Shown here in pieces: positions 37,694-48,478 of a stretch of 64,000 nt of DNA. The notes under the pieces are model-generated. The model saw nothing but the letters and a program-made list of their open reading frames with translations. It was not told the DNA's origin and searched no databases. The translations under genes were made by a program, and so were the position numbers. The stretch comes from Shinella zoogloeoides (lineage in GTDB: Bacteria; Pseudomonadota; Alphaproteobacteria; Rhizobiales; Rhizobiaceae). The first letter of the stretch is position 1. Every line of letters begins with the position of its first letter. The stretch covers positions 496,001 through 560,000 of the forward strand of contig NZ_CP132313.1 of the NCBI RefSeq assembly GCF_030733845.1, in the 5' to 3' direction.

Positions 37694-39082
37694 ATGAAAG
37701 AGATCGTCTGCAAGCTCCTCGTCATCGGTGCCGGCCCCGGGGGCTATATCTGCGCCATCCGCGCCGGCCAGCTCGGCGTCGATACGGTCATCGTCGAAGC
37801 CGCCAAGGCCGGCGGCACCTGCCTCAATGTCGGCTGCATCCCCTCCAAGGCGCTGATCCATGCGGCCGAAGAATTCGACAAGGTCCGCCATATGACGAGC
37901 CCGAACGTGCTCGGCATAACCGTCGAAGCGCCGAAGCTCGACCTAGCCCAGACCATCCGCTGGAAGGACGGCATCGTCGGCCGGCTGAACAGCGGCGTGC
38001 TCGGCCTCCTACGCAAGGCCAAGGTCAAGATCGTGCACGGCGAGGCGCGTTTCCGCGATGGCAAGACCGTGGAGGTGGAGACGGAGACGGGAAGCCAGGT
38101 GATCCGCGCCGAGACGGTGGTGATCGCCACCGGTTCCGAACCGGTGGAACTGCCGTCGCTGCCCTTCGGCGGTGCCATGCTGTCCTCCACGGGTGCACTG
38201 TCGCTGACGAGCGTTCCGCGAAAGCTCGCCGTCGTGGGCGGCGGCTATATCGGGCTGGAGCTCGGCATCGCCTTCGCCAAGCTGGGCGCCGAGGTCACGG
38301 TGGTCGAGGCGATGGCGCAGATCCTGCCGCAATACGATGCTGAACTCGTCAAGCCCGTCGCCAAGCGCCTGAATGAACTCGGCGTACGCGTGCTGACGGG
38401 CGCGAAGGCGAAAGGTTATGCCGGGGAGGCGCTGGTTGTGGAGACCGCTTCCGGCGAGGAAGAGCGCATTGCGGCCGACAAGGTGCTCGTCACCGTCGGA
38501 CGCAAGCCGCGCACGGAAGGCTGGGGGCTTGAAGAGCTCGACCTCGATCGTGCCGGCCGCTTCATCCGTATCGACGAGCGTTGCCGCACCTCCATGCGCG
38601 GCGTCTATGCGATCGGCGATGTCACGGGCGAGCCGATGCTGGCGCATCGCGCCATGGCACAGGGTGAGATGGTGGCGGAGATCGTCGCCGGCCGCAAGCG
38701 CGCCTGGGACAAGCGCGCCATCCCCGCCGTCTGCTTCACCGACCCTGAAATCGTCACCGCCGGCCTGTCGCCCGACGAGGCCCGCGCGCAGGGCTATGAG
38801 GTCCGCGTCGGCCTCTTCCCCTTCAATGCCAATGGCCGCGCCATGACGACCCAATCGGAAGACGGTTTTGTTCGCGTCGTGGCGCGGGCCGATACCAACC
38901 TCGTGCTCGGCCTGCAGGCGGTCGGCGCCGGTGTCTCGGAGCTTTCCAGCGCCTTCTCGCTGGCGCTCGAAATGGGTGCGCGACTGGAGGACATCGCCGG
39001 CACCATCCACGCCCATCCGACCCGCAGCGAAGGCTTGCAGGAAGCCGCATTGAAAGCCCTCGGCCATGCTCTCCACATCTGA
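37694..39082 (+). CDS. lpdA: Dihydrolipoyl dehydrogenase (E3) of the branched-chain complex
   Basis: 462 residues. FAD-binding [16 protein letters not shown], redox disulfide Cys43/Cys48 in [21 protein letters not shown]-binding [20 protein letters not shown], and the C-terminal [13 protein letters not shown] with the catalytic His-Glu pair. Re-oxidises lipoyl-E2 with NAD. It starts 4 bp after bkdB, so it belongs to this complex, though E3 is often shared. Its 3' end overlaps the next gene by 17 bp. Confidence 0.96.
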   Translation: MKEIVCKLLVIGAGPGGYICAIRAGQLGVDTVIVEAAKAGGTCLNVGCIPSKALIHAAEEFDKVRHMTSPNVLGITVEAPKLDLAQTIRWKDGIVGRLNSGVLGLLRKAKVKIVHGEARFRDGKTVEVETETGSQVIRAETVVIATGSEPVELPSLPFGGAMLSSTGALSLTSVPRKLAVVGGGYIGLELGIAFAKLGAEVTVVEAMAQILPQYDAELVKPVAKRLNELGVRVLTGAKAKGYAGEALVVETASGEEERIAADKVLVTVGRKPRTEGWGLEELDLDRAGRFIRIDERCRTSMRGVYAIGDVTGEPMLAHRAMAQGEMVAEIVAGRKRAWDKRAIPAVCFTDPEIVTAGLSPDEARAQGYEVRVGLFPFNANGRAMTTQSEDGFVRVVARADTNLVLGLQAVGAGVSELSSAFSLALEMGARLEDIAGTIHAHPTRSEGLQEAALKALGHALHI

Positions 39083-40154
39083 TCCGCAGATCCTCGTTGG
39101 CCGCACCGGTTCGCTCGGGCGCATCCGGCTCAACCGGCCGAAGGCGCTCAACAGCCTCACCCTCTCCATGGTCCGCGACATCGAAAAGGCGTTGGATGCC
39201 TTCGACGCGGATCCCGAGGTTGCCGCCGTGCTTCTCACGGGCGAGGGCGAACGCGGGCTATGCGCCGGCGGCGACATCCGCATGATCTATGACGGCGGCA
39301 AGGCCGGCTCGCCGGAACCCGTGGATTTCTGGCGCGAGGAATACCGCATGAACGCGCGCCTCAACAGGCTGCGAAAACCCTTCGTCGCCTTCATGGACGG
39401 CATCGTCATGGGTGGCGGGGTCGGCGTTTCGGTTTATGCCAGCCATCGGATCGTCACCGAACGGACGCGCCTGGCCATGCCCGAGACGGGCATCGGCTTT
39501 TTCCCCGATGTCGGCGCCTCGTGGTTCCTCACGCGCCAGCAGAACGAACTCGGCACCTATGCCGCCCTGACCGGTGCACAGCTTGCCGCCGGCGACGTCA
39601 TCGCCTTCGGCCTTGCCGACAGCTATGTCCCCTCGGAACGCCTGCCGGCCCTGGCCGACGTGCTGTCCCGCCTGCCGGCGGGGGCCACGCGGGCGGACGT
39701 CTCGGCAACGGTTGCCGCCTTTGCGGATACGCCGCCGCCGGGGCAGGCCGCAGCAGAGCAGCCAGCGATAGACCGCCTTTTTTCCTTCGATACGATCGAG
39801 GAAATTCTTGAAGCGCTCGCGCAGGACGGGTCGGATTTCGCCGAAAAGACACTCGGCGTTCTGCGGACGAAGTCGCCGCTCAGCCTGAAGGTCACGTTGC
39901 GCCTGCTCCGCCTCGGTCGCGTGGAAGATTCGCTGGAGGCCTGCCTGGAACGGGAATTTTCCGCCACCGCGGCCGTGCTGCGCAGTCACGATTTTTATGA
40001 GGGCGTCCGGGCCGCGGTCGTCGACAAGGACCGTAATCCGCAGTGGCGCCCGGCGCAGTTGGACGACGTCACGACGGAGGACGTCGCCGCCTTCTTCAAA
40101 CCGTCGGCAGAACCGCTCTTTGCCACGGATGCAGGGAAAGGAGAACGCCCATGA
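39066..40154 (+). CDS. 3-hydroxyisobutyryl-CoA hydrolase
   Basis: 362 residues, the length of HIBYL-CoA hydrolases rather than the 260 of simple enoyl-CoA hydratases. Crotonase-fold signatures [37 protein letters not shown] and the acid-rich [18 protein letters not shown], which is characteristic of this hydrolase. It hydrolyses 3-hydroxyisobutyryl-CoA in valine breakdown; its product is the substrate of the next enzyme. The ATGA overlap with mmsB couples translation. Its start lies inside the lpdA 3' end without a strong ribosome-binding site. Confidence 0.92.
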   Translation: MLSTSDPQILVGRTGSLGRIRLNRPKALNSLTLSMVRDIEKALDAFDADPEVAAVLLTGEGERGLCAGGDIRMIYDGGKAGSPEPVDFWREEYRMNARLNRLRKPFVAFMDGIVMGGGVGVSVYASHRIVTERTRLAMPETGIGFFPDVGASWFLTRQQNELGTYAALTGAQLAAGDVIAFGLADSYVPSERLPALADVLSRLPAGATRADVSATVAAFADTPPPGQAAAEQPAIDRLFSFDTIEEILEALAQDGSDFAEKTLGVLRTKSPLSLKVTLRLLRLGRVEDSLEACLEREFSATAAVLRSHDFYEGVRAAVVDKDRNPQWRPAQLDDVTTEDVAAFFKPSAEPLFATDAGKGERP

Positions 40155-41041
40155 GCCCCATCGCATTCATCGGCCTCGGCCATATGGGCGGCCCCATGGC
40201 CGCAAACCTCGTGAAGGCCGGCCATGCCGTGCGCGGTTTCGACCTGTCGGCGTCCTCGCTCGAACTTGCCCGGGCGAACGGCGTGACGACGGTTGCCTCG
40301 ATCGCCGAGGCGGTTTCCGGCGCAGGAACCGTCATCACCATGCTGCCGGCGGGAAAACATGTGCTGGCGGTCTGGCAGGAGCTGGTCGCCGTCGTGCCAT
40401 CGGGCACGCGGCTTATCGACTGCTCCACCATCGACATGGACAGCGCCCGCAAGGCGCACGCGCTGGCAGAGGCGCATGGCTGCCCCGCGCTCGATGCGCC
40501 CGTCTCCGGCGGCACGGGCGGCGCGACGGCCGGCACGCTCACCTTCATGGTAGGCGGCGATGCCGATGTCTTCGCCGGCGCAAAGCCCGTCTTCAAGGCG
40601 ATGGGCAAACGGATCATCCATTGCGGCGCTGCCTCCGCCGGCCAGGCGGCAAAGATCTGCAACAACATGATCCTCGGCATCAGCATGATCGCCGTGGGCG
40701 AGGCTTTCGTGCTTGGCGAACGGCTCGGCCTCACGCATCAGGCACTGTTCGACGTTGCCTCCGTCTCCTCGGGTCAATGCTGGTCGCTCAACACCTATTG
40801 TCCGGTGCCGGGCCCCGTCCCGACCTCGCCGGCCAACAAGGATTACGAACCCGGTTTCGCCGCGGCGCTGATGCTGAAGGATCTCATGCTTTCGCAGGCG
40901 GCGGCGGAGGATACTGGCATGACGACGCCACTTGGCGCCAAGGCTGCGGAACTCTACCGGTCCTTCGCGCAGGCGGGCTTCGGCGACAAGGATTTTTCCG
41001 GCATCATCAACATGTTGCGCGACAAGGCGGCTGCCGAGTGA
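40151..41041 (+). CDS. mmsB: 3-hydroxyisobutyrate dehydrogenase
   Basis: 296 residues from ATG 40151 ([20 protein letters not shown]), GGAAAGGAGAAC upstream. NAD-binding GLGHMGG, substrate loop [21 protein letters not shown] and catalytic Lys in [13 protein letters not shown]. It oxidises 3-hydroxyisobutyrate to methylmalonate semialdehyde. The next step, methylmalonate-semialdehyde dehydrogenase (MmsA), is not in this window. Confidence 0.96.
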   Translation: MSPIAFIGLGHMGGPMAANLVKAGHAVRGFDLSASSLELARANGVTTVASIAEAVSGAGTVITMLPAGKHVLAVWQELVAVVPSGTRLIDCSTIDMDSARKAHALAEAHGCPALDAPVSGGTGGATAGTLTFMVGGDADVFAGAKPVFKAMGKRIIHCGAASAGQAAKICNNMILGISMIAVGEAFVLGERLGLTHQALFDVASVSSGQCWSLNTYCPVPGPVPTSPANKDYEPGFAAALMLKDLMLSQAAAEDTGMTTPLGAKAAELYRSFAQAGFGDKDFSGIINMLRDKAAAE

Positions 41042-41061
41042 ACGGCGCGGGAGGAACTGCG

Positions 41062-41832
41062 ATGGACCACCCCATCATCATCGAGCGGCAGGACCGCGTC
41101 GTCATCGTCACTCTGAACCGGCCGGCGGCGCGCAACGCGCTGAATTCCGCGGTCATGCTCACCCTGGCGGACGACCTCGCCCCGCTCGATCGCGACCCCG
41201 GCGTCGGCTGCTTCGTCATCCGCGGTTCGGAAAAGGCGTTTGCCGCCGGTGCCGACATCAAGGAGATGGCGGACAAGACTTTCGCCGAGATGTACACGCA
41301 AGACTTTTTTGCCGCCTGGGAGCGTTTCGCCGCGTTGCGCACGCCAAAAATCGCGGCGGTCTCCGGTTATGCGCTGGGCGGCGGCTGCGAGCTCGCCATG
41401 ATGTGCGACATGATCTTCGCCGCCGACACCGCGATGTTCGGCCAGCCCGAGATCAAGCTCGGCGTGATCCCCGGCATGGGCGGCACGCAGCGGCTGACGA
41501 AACTCGTTGGCAAGGCGAAGGCGATGGACCTCATCCTCACGGGACGGATGATGGACGCGGCGGAAGCGGAGCGCGCGGGCCTCGTTTCCCGCGTGATTGC
41601 CGCGGACAAGCTGATGGAGGAGGCGCTGGCCGCCGCGCAGACGATCGCCACCTATGGAAAGACGGCGGCAATGGCCGCCCGCGAAGCCGTCGATCGCGCG
41701 CTTGAATTGGGCTTGCGCGAAGGGATCGTCTTCGAGCGCCGCCTGTTCCATGCCCTGTTCGCCACGTCGGACCAGACGGAAGGCATGGCCGCCTTCATCG
41801 AGAAGCGCCCACCTAGCTTCACCGGGAAATAG
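41062..41832 (+). CDS. Enoyl-CoA hydratase
   Basis: 256 residues from ATG 41062, preceded by GGGAGGA. Crotonase signatures: [10 protein letters not shown] (oxyanion hole), [16 protein letters not shown] with the first catalytic Glu, and [21 protein letters not shown] with the second region. Hydrates methacrylyl-CoA or tiglyl-CoA in this pathway. Last gene of the operon; 176 bp separate it from the TonB receptor gene, with no obvious terminator hairpin. Confidence 0.94.
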   Translation: MDHPIIIERQDRVVIVTLNRPAARNALNSAVMLTLADDLAPLDRDPGVGCFVIRGSEKAFAAGADIKEMADKTFAEMYTQDFFAAWERFAALRTPKIAAVSGYALGGGCELAMMCDMIFAADTAMFGQPEIKLGVIPGMGGTQRLTKLVGKAKAMDLILTGRMMDAAEAERAGLVSRVIAADKLMEEALAAAQTIATYGKTAAMAAREAVDRALELGLREGIVFERRLFHALFATSDQTEGMAAFIEKRPPSFTGK

Positions 41833-42008
41833 ACGAAGAAGTCGCGGCCGCCGGGCATCGTGAACGCCGATGGACGGATAGTTTCAAAAACATTGACCCG
41901 TCTGGAGTCCCAAATCGGGAAACCCAATCGTCAAGGCAATGAGCGGGTGTGATCCGCTTCATTGGTGGACTGCGGCGCCTTGAACGCCGCATGGATTTGG
42001 GGGTTTTC

Positions 42009-44429
42009 ATGAATACGCGTTTTTCCGTCAGGGCGATGCTCCTGGCCGGAACTGCCGCCCTTGTGTTCGGTGCGCCGGCGCCGGCGGGTGCTCAGGCACC
42101 GGCACAATCGCAATCTGCAGCTCGGTCCATCATCGTACCGGCCGGTCCGCTCACGCCGGCGCTGAACAGCCTTGCCGCGCAGACGGGTCTCCAGATTCTC
42201 TATGACGCTTCCCTGACAACCGGAAAATCGACGGGCGGGGTGCGCGGCACCCTGACACCATCGCAGGCCCTGAACGCCGTGCTGGCCGGCACCGGCGTAG
42301 ATGCACGGTTTGCCGGAAGCAACCAGGTGACCCTGAGCCTGGACCCTACGGGAACCGGCGCCACGACGGGCACGGTCGACGAGGGTGCGACCATGCTGGA
42401 GGCGATCACGCTCTACGGCGCGCGTGAGGCGACGACGCTTAACGATACGACCGCAAGCGTCGGCATCGTCAATGCCAAGGCGATCCAGGACGGCCAGATC
42501 CGGCACACGCAGGAAGCCTATCGCCGCCTTGCCAACGTGCTGGACAGCGCGACGGTCAATTCCGGCTTCGTCATCCGCGGCATGAGTTCGGAAGGGTTCG
42601 TTCCGGGCGGCGCGCCGGTCGGCTCGCTTTATGTGGATGGCATTCTCCAGACCCGCTACAACGCGCGTTTCGGTGCAAGAAACCTCTGGGATGTCGAGCA
42701 GGTCGAGGTTTATCGCGGTCCGCAATCGACGCTCTCCGGCCGCGCCGCCATGTCTGGTGCGGTCTACATCAAGTCGAAGGATCCGACCTTCGACAAGGAA
42801 GTGGAGCTTTCCAGCACCGTCGGCAGCAACCACCTCGTGGGCGGCGCGTTCGTCGTCAACACGCCGCTGGCCGAGGAGCAGATTGCGCTGCGCATCGCCG
42901 GTGCGTTCGAGCGGTCCCGTTCCGATGTCAGCTATTCGAACTTCGACCACTATGCCGGTTATGACGACCTGACCACCGATATCAGCGGCACCATCAGGGC
43001 CAAGGTGCTGATCACGCCGTCCGAAATGCCGGAGACCCGCGCGGTTGCGACCTATTCCTACTCCAAGGATCGCCCGAACGATCGCCTGGTGGGCCTCTAC
43101 GACGGGCGTGGCGACTTCAACAACAATCCCGATACCTATACGGAATATCGCTGGACCGAAGTCCACAATCTCGGCCTGGAAGTCACGCATGACTTCTCCG
43201 ACGCGCTTCGCTTCACGTCGCAATCGGGCTTCCAGTACGGCATCAACAATCGCCGTTCCGTCGATGGCGACACGCCCGGTTACGTGACCGGCGTATGGGG
43301 CACGGATGACGATTCGATCGTCACCCAGGAACTTCGCCTCAACTACGAGGCCGAGCGCTGGAAGTGGGTCGCCGGTGTTTTCGGCAGCCATCAGGTCTTC
43401 GAAGGCGCATCGCGTTTCATCGCCGAACCCTATCCCGATTTCCTGCCGGGTGTGATCTATCAGCTCGATGACGACCAAAAGCGCACGACCACGAATCTCG
43501 CGGTGTTCGGCGAAGCGACCTATGAATTCGTGCCGACATGGTTTGCGACCGTCGGCGGGCGACTGGACTATCTGAAGGAAACGAACACCGAGCTGAACTC
43601 CATGGTGCTCTATGGAATGGAACCGGTATGGTCGCCGCCGAATGGCACCTCGTCCTTCAACGAAGTGAATTTCGTCCCGAAAGTCGGCCTGGCGAAGGAG
43701 TTCGGTGACAGCCACAAGGTCGGCATCACCTATTCGCAGGGCTTCCGTTCGGGCGGTTCCTACGTCAACCGAAGCCAGGCCCCGATCTACACCATCGATA
43801 CGTATGATCCCGAATATTCGCAGAGCTACGAGCTTTCCTACAAGGGAATGCTGCTGGACGACCGGCTCACGCTGAATGCCAATCTTTTCTACACGAAATA
43901 TACGGACCAGCAGGTCGAAATCCGCCCGCGGTCGGACGTTCCCGGTTACCGCGTGACGGAAAATGCCGCGTCCTCGCGCGCCTGGGGTTTCGAGATCGAA
44001 CCGGCCTACCAGGTCACGGACCAGTTCTTAGCCTTCGCTTCGATTGGCTATCTCAACACGAAGTTCCTCGAATGGAACCATGTCGGTCTCGGCGATCAGG
44101 CCGGCAACTCCTTCCCCGAGGCGCCGGAATGGACCGTCGGCTTCGGTGGACGATACGAGTTCGAGAACGGCTTCTATCTCGGTGCGGATGCCAAATACAC
44201 CGCCGACTACAATTCGCGGTTCGGCACGAAGGGCATGTACAAGATCGATTCTCGTTTCCTCGTGAACGCGCAGGCCGGTTTCAAGAAGGACAATTGGGAG
44301 ATTACCGCCTTTGCGGAAAATCTCACCGACGAGAAATATTTCACGATCATCGACCCGGATGCCGCCTTGCCCTTCGGCCAGGCCGGCGCACGGCGGTCGT
44401 TCGGGCTGAATCTGCGCGCCAAGTTCTGA
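42009..44429 (+). CDS. TonB-dependent siderophore receptor with N-terminal STN signalling domain
   Basis: 806 residues from ATG 42009. Signal peptide ending APAPAGAQA; secretin/TonB short N-terminal (STN) domain at about 35-100 (SLAAQTGLQILYDASLTTGK, GTLTPSQALNAVLAGTG); plug domain (VEVYRGPQSTLSGRAAMSGAV); beta-barrel ending LNLRAKF with a terminal Phe. An STN domain marks receptors that signal to a FecR-type protein; fecI- and fecR-like genes lie at 48479-50039. First gene of the first iron-uptake system. Start ATG 41991 or 41949 would lengthen the signal peptide. Ligand unknown. Confidence 0.93.
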   Translation: MNTRFSVRAMLLAGTAALVFGAPAPAGAQAPAQSQSAARSIIVPAGPLTPALNSLAAQTGLQILYDASLTTGKSTGGVRGTLTPSQALNAVLAGTGVDARFAGSNQVTLSLDPTGTGATTGTVDEGATMLEAITLYGAREATTLNDTTASVGIVNAKAIQDGQIRHTQEAYRRLANVLDSATVNSGFVIRGMSSEGFVPGGAPVGSLYVDGILQTRYNARFGARNLWDVEQVEVYRGPQSTLSGRAAMSGAVYIKSKDPTFDKEVELSSTVGSNHLVGGAFVVNTPLAEEQIALRIAGAFERSRSDVSYSNFDHYAGYDDLTTDISGTIRAKVLITPSEMPETRAVATYSYSKDRPNDRLVGLYDGRGDFNNNPDTYTEYRWTEVHNLGLEVTHDFSDALRFTSQSGFQYGINNRRSVDGDTPGYVTGVWGTDDDSIVTQELRLNYEAERWKWVAGVFGSHQVFEGASRFIAEPYPDFLPGVIYQLDDDQKRTTTNLAVFGEATYEFVPTWFATVGGRLDYLKETNTELNSMVLYGMEPVWSPPNGTSSFNEVNFVPKVGLAKEFGDSHKVGITYSQGFRSGGSYVNRSQAPIYTIDTYDPEYSQSYELSYKGMLLDDRLTLNANLFYTKYTDQQVEIRPRSDVPGYRVTENAASSRAWGFEIEPAYQVTDQFLAFASIGYLNTKFLEWNHVGLGDQAGNSFPEAPEWTVGFGGRYEFENGFYLGADAKYTADYNSRFGTKGMYKIDSRFLVNAQAGFKKDNWEITAFAENLTDEKYFTIIDPDAALPFGQAGARRSFGLNLRAKF

Positions 44430-44438
44430 AATCGGATT

Positions 44439-44456
44439 GCGGGGCGAAAGCCCCGC
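44439..44456 (+). terminator. Hairpin between receptor and binding-protein genes
   Basis: GCGGGGC (44439-44445), GAAA tetraloop, GCCCCGC (44450-44456), 9 bp after the receptor stop codon. There is no T-run directly after it, so it may attenuate or stabilise rather than end transcription before the ABC genes 27 bp downstream. Confidence 0.5.
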
Positions 44457-44482
44457 GATCTCACCGCCCGCGTTTTTCTGAA

Positions 44483-45418
44483 ATGGTGTTCGTCTTGCGC
44501 TTTTGTCTGACTGTCATGTTCCTTCTCTCCTCTCTCTCGCTGGCAAGTGCGGCCTGCCAGGGACGGGAAATAACGGAAGGCGTCTATAATCCCCCGCTCT
44601 GCGTTCCGGCGGAGGCCAAGCGGATCGTCACGCTCGATCCTCTTCTGACGCTCGGCCTTCTCATCGAACTCGAGGCGCCGGTCGTCGCCACACCTTACAT
44701 GGCCATCCAGGACGAGCAGGTTTTGGATTTCATCAAGCAGGCGAAAATGGTGGATCTCGGCAATCCGCGCGAACCCAGTCTGGAGCGCGTCGCTGCCCTG
44801 AAGCCTGATCTCATCATCGGCAGCACGGAGGGCCATGCCGCGATCTATGAGACGGTGTCTAAGATCGCGCCGACCGTGTTGCTCGATCACACGGACTGGA
44901 AGAAATATCGCCAGCGTGTCGCTCAGATCACCGGCCGCGAAGGCAAGGCCAACGAGGCGTTGTCGGCCTATGAAAAGCGCGTTGCGGCGATCCGCGAGCG
45001 CATGAAGGACAAGGACCTGACCGTGTCCACCGTGCGCTTCGCACCGGGCCGGTTTGTCGTCTTCCTTGATGGTCCCAGCGCCTATGCGCCGTTCGCGGTC
45101 CTGCACGAAGCCGGCGTGAAACGCACGCCCTACGAGACGGTGACGGACGGGACGATCGTCAAGCGGCCGGACTGGGAGGAACTCGCCAATCTCGACGGCG
45201 ATATCCTTCTCTATGTATCCGCCAGCGGCTTCGAGAGCGGCCCGGACGATGCGCTGGAGAAGGAAGTCACCGGCAATCCGCTCTGGCAGCTTCTGCCCGC
45301 CGTGCAGAACGGCCGTGCCCATCGCGTCGATCGGGCGACCTGGCAGAGTTTTCACGGCATCGCCTCCGCGCACCGTATCCTTGACGATATCGAACGCTAC
45401 ATCCTGGCGGATCGATGA
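44483..45418 (+). CDS. Iron-siderophore ABC transporter substrate-binding protein (system 1)
   Basis: 311 residues from ATG 44483 (in-frame ATG 44516 possible). Signal peptide with cleavage near SLASAACQG; the Cys is not in a proper lipobox. TroA/FecB-fold features: AKRIVTLDPLLTLGLLIELE, VAALKPDLIIGS and KIAPTVLLDHTDWKKY. Delivers the ferric siderophore to the permeases that follow. The stop overlaps the first permease start by 4 bp. Confidence 0.9.
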   Translation: MVFVLRFCLTVMFLLSSLSLASAACQGREITEGVYNPPLCVPAEAKRIVTLDPLLTLGLLIELEAPVVATPYMAIQDEQVLDFIKQAKMVDLGNPREPSLERVAALKPDLIIGSTEGHAAIYETVSKIAPTVLLDHTDWKKYRQRVAQITGREGKANEALSAYEKRVAAIRERMKDKDLTVSTVRFAPGRFVVFLDGPSAYAPFAVLHEAGVKRTPYETVTDGTIVKRPDWEELANLDGDILLYVSASGFESGPDDALEKEVTGNPLWQLLPAVQNGRAHRVDRATWQSFHGIASAHRILDDIERYILADR

Positions 45419-46458
45419 ACCGTGACAGCATGGACATCGCGCGGCGTCGTCGCCATGCGGCGCGCGAAGGGAGCAGGCTTTTGGGCCTGCTCCTTCTTTT
45501 CTGTCTGCTCGTTGTCGCTACGCTGTGGTCTGTCGCGACAGGCGCGACACGTATTCCGCTTCCGGTGGTGTGGAATGCGGTCGGCAACTTCGATGGGTCG
45601 CGGGAGCACCTGCTGGTCATGATGATCCGTCTGCCACGGGTGCTTGCGGCCGTGCTCGCGGGCAGCGCGCTCGCCGTTTCCGGCGCCATCATGCAGGCGG
45701 TGACGAACAATCCTCTCGCCTCGCCGGGGCTGCTCGGCATCAATGCCGGCGCGGCGTTTGCCGTCGTGCTGGTCATGACGCTTTTTGGAGCAGGCACCGG
45801 GGACATCTACATGTGGTTCGCCTTCGGCGGGGCCGCCGCCGCTGCCGTGTTCGTCCATGCCCTGGGATCCTTCGGCCCGGCGGGACAGTCGACATTCGGG
45901 ATCGTCATCGCCGGCGCCATCGTCGCCACCTTCCTGACGGCGCTCACAAGCGCGGTGCTCATCTTCGACCAAAACACGCTGGACGCCGTCCGCCTCTGGA
46001 CGGCGGGCTCCGTCTCCGGCCGGACGATGGCGCAAAACGCGAGGGTGGCGCCCTATATCCTGGCGGGGCTTGCGGCGGGTCTTCTCCTCGGGCGACATCT
46101 CGTCACCCTGAGCCTTGGGGCTGATGCGGCCCGCTCGCTGGGGCAGAACCAAGCGGTCTGGCGGACGATTTCCATCGTCATCGTCATCCTGCTTGCCGGC
46201 AGTGCCGTATCGCTTGCAGGTCCCATCGGCTTTGTCGGGCTCGTCGTTCCTCATATCGTACGGCTGACCATCGGCGTCGATTATCGCTGGATCCTGCCCT
46301 TCAGCGCGGTCGGGGGCGCGCTGCTTGTCGTTGTGGCCGATCTTGCCGGACGCATGATCTTCGGCAGCCAGGATTTTCCCGTCGGCGTGACGACCGCCCT
46401 GATCGGCGCACCGTTCTTCCTCTGGCTGGCCCGCAGCCGGGCAGGGAGCCAGGCATGA
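45415..46458 (+). CDS. FecCD-family siderophore ABC permease (system 1, first)
   Basis: 347 residues, about nine to ten membrane helices. Conserved FecCD segments: IRLPRVLAAVLAGSALAVSG, IMQAVTNNPLASPGLLGINA, GPIGFVGLVVPHIVRLTIG. Pairs with the next gene to form the inner-membrane channel. Starts and stops overlap neighbours by 4 bp, so the set is translated as a coupled unit. Confidence 0.93.
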   Translation: MNRDSMDIARRRRHAAREGSRLLGLLLLFCLLVVATLWSVATGATRIPLPVVWNAVGNFDGSREHLLVMMIRLPRVLAAVLAGSALAVSGAIMQAVTNNPLASPGLLGINAGAAFAVVLVMTLFGAGTGDIYMWFAFGGAAAAAVFVHALGSFGPAGQSTFGIVIAGAIVATFLTALTSAVLIFDQNTLDAVRLWTAGSVSGRTMAQNARVAPYILAGLAAGLLLGRHLVTLSLGADAARSLGQNQAVWRTISIVIVILLAGSAVSLAGPIGFVGLVVPHIVRLTIGVDYRWILPFSAVGGALLVVVADLAGRMIFGSQDFPVGVTTALIGAPFFLWLARSRAGSQA

Positions 46459-47441
46459 TGCGCTGGCTCGTTCTCCTCGCGATCGTCCTCGTCGGTCTGG
46501 TCATTGCCAGCCTTGCGCTCGGGGATATCGCCTTGTCATGGCAGGATCTCTGGAAAACGCTCATCGGATCTCAAGATGCGAGCCTGCAGAACGCCATGAT
46601 CGTCTACGATCTGCGTCTGCCCCGCGTCCTGCTCGCCGTTCTTGTCGGTGCGGCGCTCGCAAGCGCCGGTACGATCACGCTGGCGATCATGCGCAATCCC
46701 CTCGCCGAGCCGGGCGTTCTGGGCATCAACAGCGGTGCTGCGGCCGCAGTGATGGCCGTCATCGTGCTCCTGCAGGACCCACCGGTCCTGCTGCTGCCCG
46801 CCGCCGGCTTCCTGGGCGCGGCGACGATGGCGGCAGCGGTCTACCTCCTGTCGTGGCGCGCCGGCACGTCGTCGTTGCGGATCATCCTGATCGGCATCGG
46901 CCTTGGTGCGCTCGCCAGCGCCGCCACGACCTTCCTTTCGGCGTTCGGCGAGATCGGCGATGTCCAGCGTGCGATGATCTGGCTGGCGGGCAGCGTCTAT
47001 GATGCCGACATGGCGAAGGTGCGCTTCCTGCTCCTCTGGTTGATCGTTCCGCTGGCGCTGGCATGGATGGCGGCGCGGGAGCTGGATTTGATCCGTCTGG
47101 GTGATGATGCGGCGAAAAGCTTCGGTCAGCCGGTGGATTGGATTCGCGGTCTGATGATCGTGCTCTGCACGCTCATTTCCGGTGCTGCGGTTGCCACGGC
47201 AGGACTGATCGGCTTCGTCGGACTGGTCGCGCCCCATGTCGCCGGCCGCCTGGTTGGCCCGTCCCATGCGAGGATTTTCCCCGTCGCCGCCCTGTGCGGG
47301 GCGATTCTCCTGGTGGCCGCCGATCTCCTCGGACGCCTGGTCATTGCGCCGATCCAGCTTCCGGCTGGGATCGTGACAGGATTGATCGGCGCACCCTTCT
47401 TCGCCTCACTTTTATGGAAGCGCCGCTATGCCCGGGGATGA
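46455..47441 (+). CDS. FecCD-family siderophore ABC permease (system 1, second)
   Basis: 328 residues. LRLPRVLLAVLVGAALASAG, MRNPLAEPGVLGINSGAAAA and GLIGFVGLVAPHVAGRLVGP are the FecCD landmarks; the last holds the coupling motif for the ATPase. Partner of the preceding permease. Its 3' end overlaps the ATPase gene by 14 bp. Confidence 0.93.
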   Translation: MMRWLVLLAIVLVGLVIASLALGDIALSWQDLWKTLIGSQDASLQNAMIVYDLRLPRVLLAVLVGAALASAGTITLAIMRNPLAEPGVLGINSGAAAAVMAVIVLLQDPPVLLLPAAGFLGAATMAAAVYLLSWRAGTSSLRIILIGIGLGALASAATTFLSAFGEIGDVQRAMIWLAGSVYDADMAKVRFLLLWLIVPLALAWMAARELDLIRLGDDAAKSFGQPVDWIRGLMIVLCTLISGAAVATAGLIGFVGLVAPHVAGRLVGPSHARIFPVAALCGAILLVAADLLGRLVIAPIQLPAGIVTGLIGAPFFASLLWKRRYARG

Positions 47442-48225
47442 ACGCACCATGTTGGCAAAGCTCGCCGGGCAGGGCGTGTCCATCGCCTACGGTGATCACC
47501 GGATCGTCGAGGACCTCGACCTTCTGGTGCCGAAACACCGCTTCACCGCGCTTATCGGGCCGAATGGCAGCGGTAAATCCACCATCCTGCGCACCTTCGC
47601 CGGGCTCATGGCGCCCTCGTGCGGCTCCATCCTTCTGGATGGCAGGAGCATCGAAACGCTCGGCACGCGGGAGATGGCGAGGCGCGTCGGCGTGCTCCTT
47701 CAAGGGCCTGTCGCGCCGGAAGGATTGACGGTGCGGGATCTCGTCCAGCAGGGGCGCTATCCGCATCGTTCTCTTTTCGGCCGCTGGTCCGAAAGCGATC
47801 AGGCGGCCTGCGACGAGGCCCTGATGCTGACGGGTACGACGACATTGGCCGAGGTTCCTCTCGACACGCTTTCCGGCGGTCAGCGGCAGCGGGCATGGAT
47901 TGCGATGACGCTGGCGCAGCAAGGCGAAGTGCTGCTCCTCGACGAGCCGACGACCTACCTCGACCTCGCTCACCAGATCGAATTGATGAACCTGATCACC
48001 GTTCTCGTGCGCGATCACGGCAAGACCGTCGTTGCCGTACTGCACGATCTCAACCAGGCGGCCCGTTACGCGGATCACGTCGTCCTGTTGAAAGGCGGAA
48101 GGATCAGTGCGGCGGGCCATCCATCGGACGTGATCTCGCAAGAGTCGATTGCCGATGTGTTCGGCGTGCGGTCGCTCGTTATTCGCGATCCCGTCGCGGG
48201 CACGCCCCTTTGCATTCCGTTGTAA
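47428..48225 (+). CDS. Iron-siderophore ABC transporter ATP-binding protein (system 1)
   Basis: 265 residues (an in-frame ATG at 47449 would remove 7). Walker A GPNGSGKSTIL, signature LSGGQRQRAWIAM, Walker B VLLLDEPTTYLDLAHQ and switch His in AVLHDLNQAARYADH: the FecE/FhuC type. Powers the system-1 permeases. The 253 bp up to the sigma-factor gene hold no gene; AT-rich stretches around 48300-48350 may be promoter sequence. Confidence 0.94.
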   Translation: MPGDERTMLAKLAGQGVSIAYGDHRIVEDLDLLVPKHRFTALIGPNGSGKSTILRTFAGLMAPSCGSILLDGRSIETLGTREMARRVGVLLQGPVAPEGLTVRDLVQQGRYPHRSLFGRWSESDQAACDEALMLTGTTTLAEVPLDTLSGGQRQRAWIAMTLAQQGEVLLLDEPTTYLDLAHQIELMNLITVLVRDHGKTVVAVLHDLNQAARYADHVVLLKGGRISAAGHPSDVISQESIADVFGVRSLVIRDPVAGTPLCIPL

Positions 48226-48478
48226 AAATGTCACGCCGCGCGGCTTTCCGGGCAGAGGGCACAAACCCGGAATTCGACCGGCGAAAGGATTTCGACAACG
48301 AAATCAGATATAAAGATGAGTTTTTTTGTCTTGATTTAACGGAGCAGCTTATCGGGATTCTAACCTGTTGCACTTGCAGGTGTTTTGCAGAATCGGTAGC
48401 CCTTTGCTGGAAGGCTCGAAATGTCTTTTGCTCGTCCGAGCGCAGGCATGCCGTCATGCGATTGGGAACAGAGTGCCG

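Noticed and set aside
39997..41061. Plus-strand frame running continuously into the enoyl-CoA hydratase, giving a 611-residue protein
   Set aside because: The upstream part is an out-of-frame shadow of the hydrolase and mmsB genes; the real hydratase starts at ATG 41062 after GGGAGGA.
48226..48478. Search for a hairpin terminator or small RNA between the system-1 ATPase and the sigma gene
   Set aside because: The region is AT-rich with a T-run near 48320 but no stem precedes it; only promoter function can be suspected.
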